From contig DXSD01000102.1 in the NCBI GenBank assembly GCA_019410665.1, positions 1 to 6,365 of the forward strand: a DNA stretch of 6,365 bases, written 5' to 3'. Positions 4,783 to 6,365 of this stretch are shown here, in pieces. Both the position numbers and the translations under genes were made by a program. The stretch is from Fusobacterium sp. Lineage in GTDB: Bacteria; Fusobacteriota; Fusobacteriia; Fusobacteriales; Fusobacteriaceae. The notes beneath the pieces were generated by a model. That model ran no database searches, was not told the DNA's origin, and saw only the letters and a program-made list of their open reading frames with translations. Positions within the stretch are counted from its first letter, which is position 1; each line of letters begins with the position of its first letter.

Positions 4783-6300
4783 ATGAAAAAACCAGTAATG
4801 TTAATGATATTAGATGGTTGGGGAATAAATAAAAATCCAGAGCAAAAAAATGCAATAACTGCTGCTAACCCTGAGACATTCAATAGACTTATGAATGAGT
4901 ATCCTCATTCTGAATTACAAGCTTCAGGAGAGGCAGTGGGATTACCTGATGGACAAATGGGTAACTCAGAAGTAGGACACTTAAATATAGGATCTGGAAG
5001 AATAATATATCAACCATTAGTAGAGATTTCAAAAGATATCAGAGAGGGAACAATATATGAAAATCCTGTGTTAAAAGAGGCTTTTGAATATGCTGTTGCT
5101 AATGGAAAAAATGTTCATTTTGGTGGACTTTTATCAAATGGAGGGGTACACTCTCATATAGAGCATCTATTTGGTCTTTTAGCTATGGCTAAAAAATATG
5201 GAGTAAAAGCTTATGTACATGCTTTTCTAGATGGAAGAGATACAGCTCCACAATCAGCTAAAGGATTTGTAGAAGAGTTAGAAGCTAAGATGAAAGAGAT
5301 AGGAGAGGGAACAATAGCTACTCTTTCTGGAAGATACTATGCTATGGACAGAGATAAGAACTGGGATAGAGTAAAACTTGCTTATGATGCTATGGTTTTA
5401 GGAGTAGGAAATAAAGCTAACTCAGCAGTAGAGGCAGTAGAAGCTTCTTATGCAGAAGGAAAAACAGATGAGTTTGTTGTACCAACTGTTGTAGATGTTA
5501 ACGGACTTGTAAAAGCTGGAGATGTGTTTATAAACTTTAACTTTAGACCTGATAGAGCTAGAGAGATAACTAGAGCATTAAATGATAAAGAGTTTACAGG
5601 ATTTGAAAGAGAGTATTTAGGTGTAAAATATTATTGTATGCGTCAATATGATTCTACAATAGAGGCTCCAGTTATATATGAAGATAAAGATATAACAAAT
5701 ACATTTGGAGAAGTTTTAGCTAAAGCTGGAATGAAACAATTAAGAACTGCTGAAACTGAAAAATATGCTCATGTAACTTTCTTCTTCAATGGAGGAAAAG
5801 AGGAGCAATTTGCAGGAGAAGACAGAAAATTAGTTGCATCTCCAAAAGTAGCTACTTATGATTTACAACCTGAAATGTCAGCTTGTGGAGTTACAGAGGG
5901 ACTTATGGAAGCACTAAACTCTGGAGAGTATGATGTAATCATAGTAAACTATGCTAACCCAGATATGGTTGGACATACAGGAGTATTTGATGCTGCTGTT
6001 GCTGCTGTACAAAAAGTAGATAGATGTATAGCAAAAGTTTCAGAAAAAGTTTTAGAGCTTGGAGGAAGTCTACTTATAACTGCAGACCATGGAAATGTAG
6101 AGTTAATGGAAGATCCAGAAACTCATGTACCATTTACAGCTCATACTACAAACAATGTACCATTTATCTTAGTTTCTAATGAATATAAAAATGTTAAATT
6201 AGAAGATGGAAAATTATCTGATATAGCACCTACAATGTTAGATATTTTAGGAATTGCTAAACCAGAAGAGATGAATGGAAAATCATTAATAGTTAAATAA
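4783..6300 (+). CDS. gpmI: 2,3-bisphosphoglycerate-independent phosphoglycerate mutase
   Basis: GpmI (iPGM) interconverts 3-phosphoglycerate and 2-phosphoglycerate in the cytoplasm through a phosphoserine intermediate, using two Mn2+ ions in the Bacillus-type enzymes. The 505-residue length is typical. The alkaline-phosphatase-superfamily metal ligands are all present: D11, the nucleophile S62 in GNSEVGH, D435 and H436 in ADHGN for one metal; D394, H398 (PDMVGH) and H454 (AHTTNN) for the other. Substrate-binding residues also match: H123 in GGVHSH, R152-D153 in DGRDT, R184 in SGRYYAMDRD, R255 and R258 in FRPDR, and K327 in ETEKYAH. The catalytic halves and the inserted transferase domain (about 77-300) are intact. 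It follows tpiA by 25 bases, giving a two-gene glycolytic unit. Gap and pgk are not in the window. Confidence 0.98.
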   Translation: MKKPVMLMILDGWGINKNPEQKNAITAANPETFNRLMNEYPHSELQASGEAVGLPDGQMGNSEVGHLNIGSGRIIYQPLVEISKDIREGTIYENPVLKEAFEYAVANGKNVHFGGLLSNGGVHSHIEHLFGLLAMAKKYGVKAYVHAFLDGRDTAPQSAKGFVEELEAKMKEIGEGTIATLSGRYYAMDRDKNWDRVKLAYDAMVLGVGNKANSAVEAVEASYAEGKTDEFVVPTVVDVNGLVKAGDVFINFNFRPDRAREITRALNDKEFTGFEREYLGVKYYCMRQYDSTIEAPVIYEDKDITNTFGEVLAKAGMKQLRTAETEKYAHVTFFFNGGKEEQFAGEDRKLVASPKVATYDLQPEMSACGVTEGLMEALNSGEYDVIIVNYANPDMVGHTGVFDAAVAAVQKVDRCIAKVSEKVLELGGSLLITADHGNVELMEDPETHVPFTAHTTNNVPFILVSNEYKNVKLEDGKLSDIAPTMLDILGIAKPEEMNGKSLIVK

Positions 6301-6314
6301 TTTTAAATTTAAAA
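6301..6314. repeat. Perfect AT-only palindrome after gpmI
   Basis: TTTTAAATTTAAAA begins immediately after the gpmI stop codon and equals its own reverse complement. It has no GC pair and no loop of useful size as a hairpin, and the T tract expected of a terminator is missing on either strand. It may simply reflect base composition; I claim no function. Confidence 0.5.
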
Positions 6315-6328
6315 GGAAAAAATTTTAC

Positions 6329-6365
6329 TGTAATGAGCATTGCGTAAGCACTAGCGATTGGAAGT
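6329..6365. other. GC-richer non-coding segment at window end
   Basis: The last 37 bases are close to half G+C, well above the intergenic DNA before them. They contain no open frame: ATG at 6333 meets TAA after four codons. TGC-GTAA-GCA near 6340-6350 could form a small hairpin with a GNRA-type loop, but its stem is only three pairs. A structured RNA, a dispersed repeat or the start of another RNA gene is possible; the segment is cut by the window edge and I cannot assign it. Confidence 0.35.

Noticed and set aside
4673..4855. Minus-strand open frame across the tpiA/gpmI junction
   Set aside because: Overlaps both glycolytic genes in antisense and has no signal of its own.
6301..6328. Rho-independent terminator for gpmI
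   Set aside because: Only AT palindromes are visible, with no GC-containing stem and no T tract following a hairpin; the true terminator may lie beyond the window.
6313..6347. Possible small gene with AAGGA and ATG at 6333
   Set aside because: The frame closes after four codons and the Shine-Dalgarno is about 15 bases away.

Overview
The window is a stretch of ordinary bacterial chromosome with very AT-rich DNA. Arginine is almost always AGA, isoleucine is often ATA, and third positions are mostly A or T. Genes are tightly packed on the + strand with purine-rich ribosome binding sites. The gene content (manganese-type iPGM, an RnhB/YraN pair, ComF, a YccF protein) together with this codon style suggests a Fusobacterium-like anaerobe. 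A low-GC Firmicute cannot be excluded, and the taxonomic call is inference from style and family resemblance only.

Layout: (1) Bases 1-92 hold the 3' two thirds of tRNA-Asp(GTC) and its Rho-independent terminator. (2) A sigma70-type promoter with an extended -10 (94-122) then starts a long unidirectional run: yccF (inner-membrane protein), an RluA/RluD-type rRNA pseudouridine synthase, rnhB (RNase HII), yraN (nuclease-fold protein), a 69-residue zinc-ribbon protein, a ComF-type phosphoribosyltransferase and a 206-residue protein I cannot assign. From the pseudouridine synthase to comF each gene overlaps the next by 11, 11, 17 and 32 bases, so these are very probably co-transcribed and translationally coupled. 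(3) A 96-base gap (3909-4004) carries good promoter candidates for tpiA and gpmI, two glycolytic enzymes separated by 25 bases. (4) After gpmI an AT palindrome is followed by a noticeably GC-richer tail cut by the window edge.

The second block mixes RNA modification (pseudouridine synthase), removal of RNA from DNA (RNase HII) and proteins linked to DNA processing or uptake (YraN, ComF). The third block serves triose-phosphate interconversion and the 3-PG to 2-PG step of lower glycolysis. I see no mobile element, CRISPR array, phage gene or defence system. The least explained items are the 206-residue protein, the zinc-ribbon/ComF coupling and the GC-richer tail at 6329-6365.
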